Part shown: positions 1-9,253 of the stretch, in pieces
How positions within the stretch are numbered: position 1 is the first letter of the stretch
Layout of the letters: each line of letters starts with the position of its first letter
Assembly (NCBI RefSeq): GCF_016650695.1
Contig: NZ_JAEKFH010000009.1
Coordinates: 1 to 64,000, forward strand
DNA length: 64,000 nt
From: Pseudomonas sp. TH41
GTDB lineage: Bacteria; Pseudomonadota; Gammaproteobacteria; Pseudomonadales; Pseudomonadaceae
Direction: 5' to 3'
Position numbers and translations under genes: made by a program
Notes under the pieces: model-generated
What the model was told of the DNA's origin: nothing
What the model saw: only the letters and a program-made list of their open reading frames with translations
The model's database searches: none

Positions 1-51
1 GTGATTCAAAACCATGACTTTTCGTAAACCATAGAGCAGGTGGCAAGTTAG

Positions 52-1881
52 ATGAACAAAAATAATAAGATCTGCCATGCAAACCTCCGCAAGGGGTTGC
101 TGACTTCAGCCATCCTGGCGGGTCTGGGCATAACACCGGCACACGCACTGGAAATCAACACAGGGAACGAAGACCTGGCGGTTCGCTTCGACAACACGGT
201 GAAGCTCAACTATGCCCAGCGGGTGGAATCAGCCAATAGCAAATTGGCCAATTCCTGGAACAACAATGACGGGGATCGCAACTTTTCCTCCGGCAGTGCG
301 GTTTCCCAACGCATGGATGTGCTTTCTGAACTGGACGTCGTTTACAAACAGAAGGCCGGCTTTCGCGTCAGCGCCAACACTTGGTACGACCATGCTTATG
401 ACGATGTCGGCAGCAACAATGCGTCGACCAACCAGCTCAACAGTGGCCGGCCGGATTCCCATCACCAGAGTGGTTATGCCGATCGTTACTACAACGGCCC
501 GTCTTCGGAAATTCTCGATGCCTTCGTGTTTGGCAGTACGGAGGTCGGCGATGAATCGCTGCTCAGCGGCAAGGCGGGCAAGCACACTGTTTACTGGGGC
601 GAAAGCATCCTCGCGTTTGCCCATGGCAACAGTTACGGCCAGTCCGGCCTGGATCTTTCCAAGGCACTGGCAGTGCCGGGAACAGAAGCCAAAGAGCTGT
701 TCATTCCGCGCAATCAGTTGTCGGCCAGCTTTACGGTTAACCCGGAGCTGACCCTCGGCGCGCAGTACTTCCTGGATTGGGATGCGGCGCGGTTGCCGGA
801 ATCGGGCACTTACCTCGGGTTTAACGACGGCATTCAGAGTGGCGGACATAACCTGTCGCTGGTCGCCGCACAGAACCCTCGTTTCGGCACGCCCGGTCCG
901 TTGGGTGCCAATCAGTTTTTGCGGCTTAACAACGGCCACACCTACACCCCGGACAACCATGGTGACTTCGGCCTGATGGCCAAGTGGAGCCCGGAATGGC
1001 TGCAGGGCACGCTGGGTGTCTACTACCGCAAAACCTCCGACATCCTGCCCAATCTGGTCTTGCAACCAACGGCTGTCGGTCCTGCGCAGTTGATTTCGGG
1101 TAACGCCGGCAGCTACAACCAGTTCTATGTCGACGACATCGATGTCTACGGCCTCAGTCTGTCGAAAAGCATCGAAGGTGTCAGCGTCGGCGTCGACTTG
1201 AACTATCGCCACAACATGCCACTGGCCAGCGTGCCGGGAACCGTCAATCCGGCGGCAGGCGCTGCCGGTTTGCCGGGCTTCATCAGCAGTTTCGACGGCG
1301 ACAACGGCGTGGCCCGAGGCAACACCGTGCATGCAGTCGTCAACGGCTTGACCACCTTCGGTGCGACCCCGGTGTGGGACAGCTCGACCTTGCTGGTTGA
1401 ACTCGCCTACAGCCGCTGGCTGGACGTGACGGAAAACAAGCAGTTGTTCAAAGGCGAAGACTGGTATCACGGTGTCGACAAGGTATCCAAGGACAACTAC
1501 GTCCTGGGCGTCAACTTCAACCCGACCTGGTATCAGGTGTTCCCCGGCATCGATATGTACTTGCCGGCCACTTACAACGTCGGACTCTCGGGTAACTCCG
1601 CTGTCCAGCTGGGGGGTAACAAGGACTCCGGCAGTTATTCGGTGGGTGTCGGCATGGACGTGCACAACCAGTATCGGTTCGACCTGAAATACGTGGATAA
1701 CTTTGGTCCGTTCGACACCTGTGGCTCAGCCGGTGGTGCGAGCGCTCAAGGCCAAGGCGCTGCACCGGGTGCCAACGGCCAGTACAACTGCGTACCGGGG
1801 CAGACCACTGCCTTTGGCGGTACTCAGCCTCAGCTCAAGGATCGGGGCATGGTCACTTTGACGTTCAAAACGACCATTTGA
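52..1881 (+). CDS. DUF1302 family outer-membrane protein, copy 1
   Basis: Predicted 609-residue exported protein of the DUF1302 family. A cleavable signal peptide is visible (basic start, hydrophobic stretch, Ala-x-Ala near residues 30-32), followed by a body of alternating polar and aromatic residues typical of an outer-membrane beta-barrel. DUF1302 proteins in pseudomonads usually sit beside DUF1329 proteins and are associated with use of hydrophobic substrates; the molecular role is not settled. It is the first gene of a four-gene plus-strand run, 32 bp before the DUF1329 gene. A second DUF1302 gene lies at 25624-27477 in a parallel module. The start follows a weak ribosome site in the first 50 bases of the window, so the promoter may lie outside. 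Confidence 0.88.
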   Translation: MNKNNKICHANLRKGLLTSAILAGLGITPAHALEINTGNEDLAVRFDNTVKLNYAQRVESANSKLANSWNNNDGDRNFSSGSAVSQRMDVLSELDVVYKQKAGFRVSANTWYDHAYDDVGSNNASTNQLNSGRPDSHHQSGYADRYYNGPSSEILDAFVFGSTEVGDESLLSGKAGKHTVYWGESILAFAHGNSYGQSGLDLSKALAVPGTEAKELFIPRNQLSASFTVNPELTLGAQYFLDWDAARLPESGTYLGFNDGIQSGGHNLSLVAAQNPRFGTPGPLGANQFLRLNNGHTYTPDNHGDFGLMAKWSPEWLQGTLGVYYRKTSDILPNLVLQPTAVGPAQLISGNAGSYNQFYVDDIDVYGLSLSKSIEGVSVGVDLNYRHNMPLASVPGTVNPAAGAAGLPGFISSFDGDNGVARGNTVHAVVNGLTTFGATPVWDSSTLLVELAYSRWLDVTENKQLFKGEDWYHGVDKVSKDNYVLGVNFNPTWYQVFPGIDMYLPATYNVGLSGNSAVQLGGNKDSGSYSVGVGMDVHNQYRFDLKYVDNFGPFDTCGSAGGASAQGQGAAPGANGQYNCVPGQTTAFGGTQPQLKDRGMVTLTFKTTI

Positions 1882-1913
1882 TCGAAGTCTTTGCTTGATA
1901 GCAGGAGTCACTC

Positions 1914-3275
1914 ATGAAGTTCGTCAACACGCTTTTGTTCACTGCCTTGACCGTTGCCATCGCCGGCGCGGCACACGCAGCCGTCTCTCCGGGAGAAGCG
2001 GCAAAACTCGGCAGCAGCCTGACAGCCGTCGGCGCTGAAAAGGCCGGCAATGCCGACAACACCATTCCGGCCTATACCGGCGGCATCACCACGCCGCCAG
2101 CCAGTTACCAGTCGGGCAGCTCTTTTCGTCCAGACCCTTTCGAGGCCGACAAGCCGCGTGCGGTCATCGACGGCAAAAACGTCGGTCAATTCGCCGACAA
2201 ACTGACCGCGAGCACGCAGGAATTGCTCAAGCGTTATCCGACGTTCCGGGTCGATGTGTTTCCGACCCATCGCAGCGTTGCGCTGCCTCAGCGCCTGCTG
2301 GATAACACCGCGAAAAACGCAGTCGGCACCAAAACCCTCGAGGGTGGTGTAGCGCTTGAAAACGCGTTGCCGGGCGTGCCGTTCCCGATCCCGAAAGATG
2401 GCTACGAGGCCATGTGGAACCACCTGCTGCGTTATCAGGGCTACGCCACCAATTTCAAATACGACTCCTGGAACGTCGACGGTGCCGGCACGGCGATTCT
2501 GGCCACCACCGGTAATGCGTATCTCGAATACCCGCTCTACGATCCCAAGCGTACAGAGCCGGCGAAAGAGAGCGATCTGTTCTTCAAGACCAAACTCTAT
2601 TACCAGGCCCCGGCCCGCCGCGCAGGCGAAGCCATCCTGGTGCAGGATGCGGTCAACCCTCTGAAAATGGAGCGTCGTGGCTGGCAATACCTGCCAGGTC
2701 AGCGCCGGATCAAACTCGCGCCGGACATCGCTTACGACACGCCAAACCCCGGCTCGGCCGGTGCCTCGACCTATGACGATGCCTGGGTATTCAACGGCGC
2801 CATGGACCGTTACGACTTCAAACTCGTCGGCAAGAAGGAAATGATCATTCCTTACAACACCTACAAGCTGAACTATCACAAGGAAGCGGCGGACATCACC
2901 ACGGCGCACCACGTCAATCCCGATTTGGTGCGTTGGGAGCTGCACCGCGTGTGGGTCGTCGAGGCCACGCTGAAACCGGGCAAACGCCACATCTACAGCA
3001 AGCGCACCTTCTACCTCGACGAAGACAGCTGGATCGCCCTGGCTTCGGATGAATATGACGCCAGCGGCAAGCTGTACCGCGGCTCCTTCGCACACCTCGC
3101 TTACAGCTATGACGTGCAGGCGCCGAACTCCGACAACCACATGATTTATGACTTTGTCTCCGGCAGCTACAACATCACCGGCATCTACGGCCCGTATGGC
3201 GGCATCAAGTACATCGATCCGCTTTCGAAAGCGCAGTGGGCACCTGAATCACTGGCCGGTACGGGTATTCGCTAA
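1914..3275 (+). CDS. DUF1329 family exported protein, copy 1
   Basis: A 453-residue protein with a signal peptide (MKFVNTLLFTALTVAIAGAA, cut after a following Ala-His-Ala). It belongs to DUF1329, predicted periplasmic or outer-membrane-associated proteins that travel with DUF1302 partners. The segment AMDRYDFKLVGKKEM is almost identical in the second copy (27499-28863), which confirms the family. GGAG lies ahead of the ATG. It is the second gene of the plus-strand uptake module and shares direction and close spacing with its neighbours, so co-transcription is likely. DUF1329 proteins resemble lipoprotein-localisation folds, so carrying a hydrophobic ligand between membranes is a reasonable inference but is not shown here. 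Confidence 0.88.
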   Translation: MKFVNTLLFTALTVAIAGAAHAAVSPGEAAKLGSSLTAVGAEKAGNADNTIPAYTGGITTPPASYQSGSSFRPDPFEADKPRAVIDGKNVGQFADKLTASTQELLKRYPTFRVDVFPTHRSVALPQRLLDNTAKNAVGTKTLEGGVALENALPGVPFPIPKDGYEAMWNHLLRYQGYATNFKYDSWNVDGAGTAILATTGNAYLEYPLYDPKRTEPAKESDLFFKTKLYYQAPARRAGEAILVQDAVNPLKMERRGWQYLPGQRRIKLAPDIAYDTPNPGSAGASTYDDAWVFNGAMDRYDFKLVGKKEMIIPYNTYKLNYHKEAADITTAHHVNPDLVRWELHRVWVVEATLKPGKRHIYSKRTFYLDEDSWIALASDEYDASGKLYRGSFAHLAYSYDVQAPNSDNHMIYDFVSGSYNITGIYGPYGGIKYIDPLSKAQWAPESLAGTGIR

Positions 3276-3352
3276 GCCATAAACGCGGGTATTTTTTTGT
3301 CGCCGGCAGTGTGTCCTCGCACTGTTTGGCGGCTTTTTTCCGAGTGAACCTC

Positions 3353-4411
3353 ATGAATGCATTTAGATGGATAACGCTCACTGCGCTAGCCGTGGCATTG
3401 GCCGTGCCATTTACCAGAGCCGTGGTCGCCGCGGATTTTGTCGACCCGCTGTCGAGCCCGGCGATTCAGAGTGAAAAAGCCGTTAATGGAACGTTCACCG
3501 GGGTGGCCCGTGCGGGTAAGCGAGTGATTGCTGTGGGCCAGCGCGGCCACATTTTTTATTCCGATGATAACGGCGTTCATTGGCATCAGGCTGAAGTGCC
3601 GGTGAGCTCCGATCTGGTGGCCGTGCAGTTCCCGACGCCGACCCAGGGCTGGGCGGTCGGGCACGACGGCATTGTGTTGCACAGCGACAACAATGGCGAA
3701 ACCTGGACGCGCCAGCTCGATGGCCGTCAGGTAGGGCAGATCATGCTCGAACACTATCAGCGGCAAGCGGCACAGGATGAGGCTCTACTGGCTGATGCTC
3801 AGAGAATGATCGATGAAGGGGCGGATAAACCCTTCCTGGACGTGTGGTTCGCCAATGAGAAAACCGGTTACATCGTCGGCGCTTTCAACCTCATTTTCCG
3901 CACCGACGATGGCGGCCAGACCTGGCTGCCGTTGATGGACCGCACAGACAATCCAGGAGCTTTAAACCTCTATGGAATGCGCGCCATCGGCGACGACCTG
4001 TTCATTGTCGGCGAACAAGGCCTGGTCTTGAAACTGGACCCTGCGAGCCAACGATTCGTTAACGTTCCGACGCCCTACAGCGGCAGTTACTTCGGTGTCA
4101 CCGGCACGCCGGGAGCCGTACTGGTTTATGGCCTTCGCGGCAATGTTTACCGCAGCGTCGATCACGGTGCGAACTGGGAAAAAATCGAGCTGGGCCTGTC
4201 CTCGAGCATCACCGCGAGCACGGTCACGGCAGACGGTCGAATCATTCTGGTCAGCCAGGCCGGTCACGTACTGGTCAGCGCTGACGATGGCGCGCATTTC
4301 ACGCAGCAGCCACAGACACGCCTGGGGCCAGCCGCTGCTGCGCAAGCCATCGGGTCAGGCTCCGTGGTGGTCGCGGGTGCTCAGGGCCTGCGTCAGATAC
4401 CCTTCGAATGA
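3353..4411 (+). CDS. BNR/Ycf48-like beta-propeller protein, copy 1
   Basis: About 352 residues from the ATG at 3353; a GTG at 3311 would add 14 residues ahead of the signal peptide and is less likely. The protein carries repeated Asp-box/BNR motifs, for example HSDNNGETW and RTDDGGQTW, each following a strand pattern of the type GWAVG. This is the fold seen in Ycf48-like and sialidase-type propellers. In pseudomonads such proteins are commonly encoded just before an RND/MMPL transporter, as here (4448). An N-terminal hydrophobic segment suggests export to the periplasm. The likely role is an accessory or assembly factor for the transporter; no enzymatic residues can be assigned. A paralogue sits at 22215-23180. 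Confidence 0.82.
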   Translation: MNAFRWITLTALAVALAVPFTRAVVAADFVDPLSSPAIQSEKAVNGTFTGVARAGKRVIAVGQRGHIFYSDDNGVHWHQAEVPVSSDLVAVQFPTPTQGWAVGHDGIVLHSDNNGETWTRQLDGRQVGQIMLEHYQRQAAQDEALLADAQRMIDEGADKPFLDVWFANEKTGYIVGAFNLIFRTDDGGQTWLPLMDRTDNPGALNLYGMRAIGDDLFIVGEQGLVLKLDPASQRFVNVPTPYSGSYFGVTGTPGAVLVYGLRGNVYRSVDHGANWEKIELGLSSSITASTVTADGRIILVSQAGHVLVSADDGAHFTQQPQTRLGPAAAAQAIGSGSVVVAGAQGLRQIPFE

Positions 4412-4447
4412 GCCCACTTCACACAATAAAAAGAGACGAACCACGTC

Positions 4448-6883
4448 ATGGGTAACTACAACCTCGATACGATGCCGGTGATCCGAGAGCTCAAGGGCTT
4501 CGATGCACGCTCCGGCAATTTCCTTGAACGCCTGATTTTCAATAACCGCCTGCTGGTGGTGCTGACCTGTCTGATCGTGACCGTGCTGCTGAGTTACTTC
4601 GCGGCCACTCGGCTGACGCTCAATGCCAGCTTCGAAAAGATGATTCCGCAGAGTCAGCCGTACATCAAAAACTACCTGGAAAATCGCCAGTCCTTGCGCG
4701 GTCTGGGCAACACGGTGCGGGTGGTGGTGGAAAACGCTGAAGGCGACATCTACGACCCGAAGTACCTGGACGTGCTCAAGCAGGTCAACGATGCCTTATT
4801 CCTGACCCCGGGCGTGGACCGGGCCTGGATGAAGTCATTGTGGACGCCCGCCGTGCGCTGGACGGAGGTCACGGAGGAGGGCTTTCGTGGTGGCCCGGTC
4901 ATGCCGGACTCCTACGACGGCTCGGCCAGTGGCGTCGAGCAATTGCGCTTGAACATCGCGCGTTCCGGGATTATCGGCAGTCTGGTCGGCAACAACTTCA
5001 AGTCGAGCATGATCGTAGTGCCGTTGCTGGAGAAGGATCCCGTTACCGGCGCCGCCATCGACTATCACCAATTCTCGCGCATGCTTGAAGAACAACTACG
5101 CAACAAGTTCGAGTTCGCCGACAGCAACGCAACGCACAAGGCCGGTGAAGAGGGCAAAGGCCCGATCAAGATTCGTGTGATCGGTTTCGCCAAACTGGTG
5201 GGCGACCTGATCGATGGCCTGCTGCTGATCATGCTGTACTTCGGCGCCGCCGCGCTGATCGCCACTGCCATCATCTACTTGTTCACCCGCTGCGTGCGCA
5301 GTACCGCGTTGGTGATTCTGTGCTCGGTGGTGGCCGTGGTCTGGCAACTCGGGCTGATCACTTTGTTCGGTTACGCGCTCGACCCATTTTCGATTCTGGT
5401 GCCATTCCTGGTGTTCGCCATCGGCGTATCCCACGGCGCGCAGAAGATGAACGGGATCATGCAGGACGTCGGACGCGGCACCCATCAGCTGATCGCTGCG
5501 CGCTACACCTTTCGCCGTCTGTTCCTCGCCGGGCTCACCGCGCTGCTGGCCGATGCCGTGGGCTTCGCCGTGCTGATGCTGATCGATATTCCGGTGATTC
5601 AGGACCTGGCGGTCACCGCGAGTATCGGCGTGGCAGTGCTGATCTTCACCAACCTGGTGCTGTTGCCGGTGTTGTTGTCCTACTGCGGCGTCAGTCCGAA
5701 AGCGGCGGCGCGCAGTTTGCGTCAGGAAAGCCAGGAGCGAAAAGGCAAAGGATTGGGCAATGTCTGGAGCTTGCTGGACCGCTTTACCGAACGGCGCTGG
5801 GCGACGGTGGCGGTGGTGGTTGCCGGGCTGCTGGCGGTGGGTGGCTTCATGGTCAGCACGCATTTGAAGATCGGTGATCTCGACCCGGGGGCACCTGAGC
5901 TGCGTGCGGACTCGCGTTACAACCGCGACAACGCCTACATCACGGCGAACTACTCGCTGTCCAGCGACCAGTTTGCGGTCATGGTCAAAACGCCCAGCGA
6001 AGGCTGCCTGAAGTACGAAACCCTGGTGGAGGCAGACCGCCTGGGATGGTTGCTGCAACAGCAACCGGGGGTGCAGACCACCGTGTCGTTGGTCAATGCG
6101 GTGCGGCAGATAACGGCGGGTTCCTACGAGGGCAACCCGAAAATGCTGACCATCGCCCGCAACCAGAACGTGCTGAACTACGGCGCGCAACAGGCCTCGG
6201 TGAACAACCCGGAGCTGTTCGACAGCGACTGCTCGATGATGCCGGTGATCGCTTATCTCTCGGATCACAAGGCTGAGACGCTCGATCACGTGGTGAAGGT
6301 GGCGGATCAGTTCGCTCGCGAACACAGTAATGACGATCGTCAGTTCATGCTCGCGGCCGGCAGCGCCGGGATCGAAGCCGCGACCAACATCGTCGTACGC
6401 GAGGCCAACCGCACCATGCTCTTCTACGTGTACGGCGCAGTGATCGTGCTGTGTTTCATCACCTTCCGCAGTTGGCGGGCCGTGGTAGTGGCGGTGGTGC
6501 CATTGATGCTGACCTCGATTCTCTGCGAGGCGTTGATGGTCTGGCTGGGCATGGGCGTGAAGGTCGCGACCTTGCCGGTGATCGCCCTGGGTGTGGGCAT
6601 CGGCGTCGACTACGCGCTGTACCTGCTCAGTGTGCAACTGGCTCAGCAACGTGCCGGTCTGTCGCTGACCGAAGCTTACAAAAACTCCGTTGCGTTTACC
6701 GGCAAGGTCGTGGCACTGGTGGGCATCACCCTGGCGGCAGGTGTGATCACCTGGGCCTGGTCGCCGATCAAGTTCCAGGCCGACATGGGCATCCTGCTCA
6801 CGTTCATGTTCATCTGGAACATGATCGGCGCGTTGGTGTTGATCCCGGCGCTGTCGCATTTTCTGTTGAGGAAAATCCACTGA
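4448..6883 (+). CDS. RND/MMPL-superfamily transporter, copy 1
   Basis: An 811-residue inner-membrane protein of the RND superfamily (MMPL-type single-gene exporters). It has a first membrane helix near residues 35-55, a large periplasmic loop, a block of helices with ILVPFLVFAIGVSHG, a second large loop, and a second block containing a GVGIGVDYALYLL motif. The twofold architecture matches the family. The ILVPFLVFAIGVSHG segment recurs identically in the copy at 23196-25556. It is the last gene of the plus-strand module. The direction of transport and substrate are unknown; co-location with DUF1302/DUF1329 suggests movement of hydrophobic molecules or lipids between membranes. The gene ends just before a bidirectional hairpin. 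Confidence 0.87.
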   Translation: MGNYNLDTMPVIRELKGFDARSGNFLERLIFNNRLLVVLTCLIVTVLLSYFAATRLTLNASFEKMIPQSQPYIKNYLENRQSLRGLGNTVRVVVENAEGDIYDPKYLDVLKQVNDALFLTPGVDRAWMKSLWTPAVRWTEVTEEGFRGGPVMPDSYDGSASGVEQLRLNIARSGIIGSLVGNNFKSSMIVVPLLEKDPVTGAAIDYHQFSRMLEEQLRNKFEFADSNATHKAGEEGKGPIKIRVIGFAKLVGDLIDGLLLIMLYFGAAALIATAIIYLFTRCVRSTALVILCSVVAVVWQLGLITLFGYALDPFSILVPFLVFAIGVSHGAQKMNGIMQDVGRGTHQLIAARYTFRRLFLAGLTALLADAVGFAVLMLIDIPVIQDLAVTASIGVAVLIFTNLVLLPVLLSYCGVSPKAAARSLRQESQERKGKGLGNVWSLLDRFTERRWATVAVVVAGLLAVGGFMVSTHLKIGDLDPGAPELRADSRYNRDNAYITANYSLSSDQFAVMVKTPSEGCLKYETLVEADRLGWLLQQQPGVQTTVSLVNAVRQITAGSYEGNPKMLTIARNQNVLNYGAQQASVNNPELFDSDCSMMPVIAYLSDHKAETLDHVVKVADQFAREHSNDDRQFMLAAGSAGIEAATNIVVREANRTMLFYVYGAVIVLCFITFRSWRAVVVAVVPLMLTSILCEALMVWLGMGVKVATLPVIALGVGIGVDYALYLLSVQLAQQRAGLSLTEAYKNSVAFTGKVVALVGITLAAGVITWAWSPIKFQADMGILLTFMFIWNMIGALVLIPALSHFLLRKIH

Positions 6884-6893
6884 TCCGAGCATG

Positions 6894-6930
6894 AAAAAGC
6901 CTCGCGACCGGATGCGGCGCGGGGCTTGCT
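6894..6930. terminator. Hairpin between converging transporter and maturase genes
   Basis: AAGCCTCGCG pairs with CGCGGGGCTT across an 8-11 base loop, with one G-T pair. A run of five A precedes the stem, so read on the minus strand the stem is followed by T residues, giving a credible intrinsic terminator for the maturase gene. It could also slow transcription from the plus-strand module. Confidence 0.6.
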
Positions 6931-7002
6931 CTGATGTCAGTCAGTTAAGGCATTTCAGGTTCAGCAATGTCCTGTGCAGCCGGACGCAGGCTTCACCAGC
7001 TG

Positions 7003-8265
7003 CTACAGCGGTACGATCAACGGGCCGTCAAAGGCTTGCATGATCAGCGCCGCCGGCTGGCCGTGGCTGACCAGCTGGGCCATGGCGTTCATGTAGGGCG
7101 TCAGATGGCGGAAATACTTCTTGTAGCTTGGACACAGGTAGTTCAGGCCAGGCTCGCCGTTGGGCGCAGACATGAAGCGGTTCTTCGGGCACTCGCCATG
7201 GCAGGCGAAGCGGTAGTCGCACTGCACGCATACGGCTGGCAGAGTCTCTTCTTTGGCCGCCCCAAATGCCTGCTGGGCGGGTGAGGCGAGTAGGGCTGCC
7301 GGATCGTCGGTCTGGATATTACCCAGGCGGTATTCCGGGTACATGAAGTGATCGCAGGAGTAAATGCTGCCGTCATGCTCGACGATCGCAGCCTTGCCAC
7401 AGCGCGGACTGAACAGGCACACCGAAGGTGCCAGCTGGCACCAGGAAGCCAGCGCCCATTCGAAATTCATCACATGGATGGCGCCGACGTCCTGGCGCAC
7501 CCATTCGTTGAAGATGGCGATTAAAAAGTCGCCATAACTTTCCGGCTCGACACTTTGCGCAGTCACTGCCGCAGGCTCGGACAGGCTGTGCAAGCGCAGT
7601 TCCGGCGGAGTGGCAAAGTGCAGGCCTTGCTCGACTTCCGCGGCACCGGGCTGGCATTCCACCACCGGGTTGAACTGAATGTGCCGAACCCCTTGGGCCT
7701 TGAGGAAACGATAGATTTCCAGCGGATAACGCGCAACCTCACGAGCCACGGTGACCAGCACATTGAACTCGACGCCGTGCTGCTTAAGCAGGCCGAGGCC
7801 GCGCATGACGTCGTCGAAACTGGAGCGCCCACGCTTGTCCGGCCGATAGAGGTCATGGACCTCGCGTGGACCGTCAAGGCTCAAGCCGACCATGAACTTT
7901 TCGCGAGCGAGGAAAGCGCACCAGTCGTCGTCGAGCAGGGTGCCATTGGTCTGCAGAGTATTGCGGATGACCTTGCCGCCGGCGAACTGACGCTGGTAGG
8001 CCAGCGCCCGCTGGAAAAACGACAGCCCCAGCAGGGTCGGTTCGCCGCCTTGCCAGGTGAACTCCACTTCGGGGCTGTTCTGCGCCGCGATATAACCCTG
8101 AACATACGCACTCAGCACCTCGTCGGGCATGCTGAAACGTTCGCGGGGCGGGAACAGCTGCTCTTTTTCCAAATAGAAGCAATAGCTGCAATCGAGGTTA
8201 CAGATCGGCCCGATCGGCTTGGCCATCAGGTGCAGGCCCTGAGGTGGGGTTTGGGGGGGAAGCAT
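7003..8265 (-). CDS. Radical-SAM anaerobic sulfatase-maturating enzyme
   Basis: A 420-residue radical-SAM protein of the anSME/AtsB family. Starting at 8265 (AGGA nine bases upstream), the cluster-binding motif CNLDCSYC falls at residues 22-29 (CxxxCxxC). A C-terminal SPASM region has further cysteines (CLFSPRC, CDHF, CVQCDYRFACHGEC, LCPSY) for two auxiliary Fe-S clusters. Enzymes of this family oxidise a Cys or Ser in the sulfatase active site to formylglycine, using S-adenosylmethionine. The window holds three sulfatases, one with Ser instead of Cys (34479-36842), which would need this type of enzyme. A GTG/ATG start at 8295 adding 10 residues is possible. A C6/G6 box lies about 90 bp upstream. 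Confidence 0.85.
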   Translation of the reverse strand: MLPPQTPPQGLHLMAKPIGPICNLDCSYCFYLEKEQLFPPRERFSMPDEVLSAYVQGYIAAQNSPEVEFTWQGGEPTLLGLSFFQRALAYQRQFAGGKVIRNTLQTNGTLLDDDWCAFLAREKFMVGLSLDGPREVHDLYRPDKRGRSSFDDVMRGLGLLKQHGVEFNVLVTVAREVARYPLEIYRFLKAQGVRHIQFNPVVECQPGAAEVEQGLHFATPPELRLHSLSEPAAVTAQSVEPESYGDFLIAIFNEWVRQDVGAIHVMNFEWALASWCQLAPSVCLFSPRCGKAAIVEHDGSIYSCDHFMYPEYRLGNIQTDDPAALLASPAQQAFGAAKEETLPAVCVQCDYRFACHGECPKNRFMSAPNGEPGLNYLCPSYKKYFRHLTPYMNAMAQLVSHGQPAALIMQAFDGPLIVPL

Positions 8266-8295
8266 GGCTGGGTTCCTGCGTGCTGTGCAGACCAT

Positions 8296-8670
8296 TCCGC
8301 AGGACGCGGCGGTTTCAGTCTACAGGCTAGGGACTGGACGAGCCGCAGCCACCCCCCATGACCGGGGGGCAAAGCAGAGTATTACTGATGATCTGCTCAG
8401 CTGTGACCAGGCGAGCCACCAATCAGCCGGGAATCTGTCAACAAAGCCCGGCCAGGATCGGAACCGATGGTCTTACAGCAACTCCACCAAATCACCTACC
8501 GCGACATAGCTTGATTGTACGGCGCGGGCGTAAATACCGAGATTTTGCCCCGCATCACGCACGATGCTACACAGCACCGTCGGTCTTTTGGCAAGCCGAC
8601 CTGCACATACCAGGCCTGCGAACCGACAGGGGCGAGCTCTTCAATGCTAAGTGCACGGCAGGGGATGATG
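8296..8670. other. Intergenic region upstream of the maturase gene
   Basis: About 375 bp between the maturase start and the left end of the IS3-type element. It contains the C6/G6 box at 8352-8369. Short open frames run through it, but none has a family match, a good ribosome site or a plausible product, so I read it as a promoter region truncated by the IS insertion. Confidence 0.55.
8352..8369 (-). promoter_or_regulatory. C6/G6 box upstream of sulfatase maturase
   Basis: CCCCCC-ATGACC-GGGGGG, an 18-bp dyad about 90 bp upstream of the maturase start. Similar C6-N6to8-G6 dyads lie at 16686-16706, 37496-37516 and about 48101-48125, always upstream of a minus-strand gene. The longer flanking module seen at two of those sites (TAATTGTT, GCATCC dyad) is not present here. 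Operator function is inferred. Confidence 0.45.
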
Positions 8671-8732
8671 TAGTGGTCTAATGAAACCGGACACCCATTT
8701 AGGCGAGAATGCTCGCCAGATCGAGGTGTCAT

Positions 8733-8995
8733 ATGACCAAACAACGCCGTTCCTTTTCTGCTGAATTCAAACGCGAGGCTGCCGACCTCGTGCTCAAGCA
8801 AAATTACAGCTACATCGAAGCCAGCCGTTCACTGGGTGTCGGTGAGTCGGCCCTGCGTCGTTGGGTTGATCAGGTTCAGCAGGAGCGCCAAGGCGTCACT
8901 CCGCAGAGCAAAGCCCTGACCCCGGAACAGCAGAAAATCCAGGAACTGGAAGCTCGTATCGCTCGGCTTGAGCGAGAGAAATCGATATTAAAAAA
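8733..8995 (+). pseudogene. IS3-family OrfA, 5' part, disrupted
   Basis: Encodes MTKQRRSFSAEFKREAADLV onward, an IS3 OrfA with an N-terminal helix-turn-helix and a C-terminal heptad region ending EKSILK. GAGG precedes the ATG at 8733. The reading frame is broken by the IS1111-group insertion right in the A-rich slippage tract (TTA AAA AA). The last 15 codons of OrfA resume at 10353-10398 beyond the insert. Programmed -1 frameshifting at A6G normally joins OrfA to OrfB in this family; here the site is destroyed, so this copy cannot make transposase. Confidence 0.85.
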
Positions 8996-9010
8996 TCTAT
9001 GGTCACCCCC

Positions 9011-9253
9011 GTTTTTGCAATGCTGATTCGTGGGCGAAGTGCTTGGCTTGCTTAAATCTATCCGGCGTCTATTGGGTGAGTCACCCGCGCCATGATGAGA
9101 GTCGCGCCTGACGATCCTGAAAAGGCTAACGGCTTCTTGCAGAGCCGATTTTTAAAGCAGGTTCTTCGCCAGGCCGGTGGGCCGTTCACGTCATCCATTG
9201 TTCAGCTATCGCAAAACCTGAAAGTGGTTCGTGGCACTAGAACAACAGCTGAG
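9011..9253 (-). ncRNA. Candidate bridge/seekRNA region of the IS1111-group element
   Basis: In IS1111-group elements the RNA that pairs with donor and target DNA is encoded in the non-coding stretch downstream of the transposase. Here that stretch is 9253 down to about 9011, between the transposase stop and the left subterminal repeat. No competing gene is visible. The RNA boundaries and guide loops cannot be fixed by eye, so this marks a region and not a mapped transcript. Confidence 0.4.

Noticed and set aside
229..1665. 478-residue minus-strand open frame
   Set aside because: Shadow of the DUF1302 gene caused by G+C-rich codon bias; no family features.
5096..6892. 598-residue minus-strand open frame
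   Set aside because: Lies wholly opposite the RND transporter; His/Arg/Gln-rich composition typical of antisense frames.
8358..8681. 107-residue plus-strand ORF before the IS
   Set aside because: No ribosome site, no family, ends in the IS terminal repeat.
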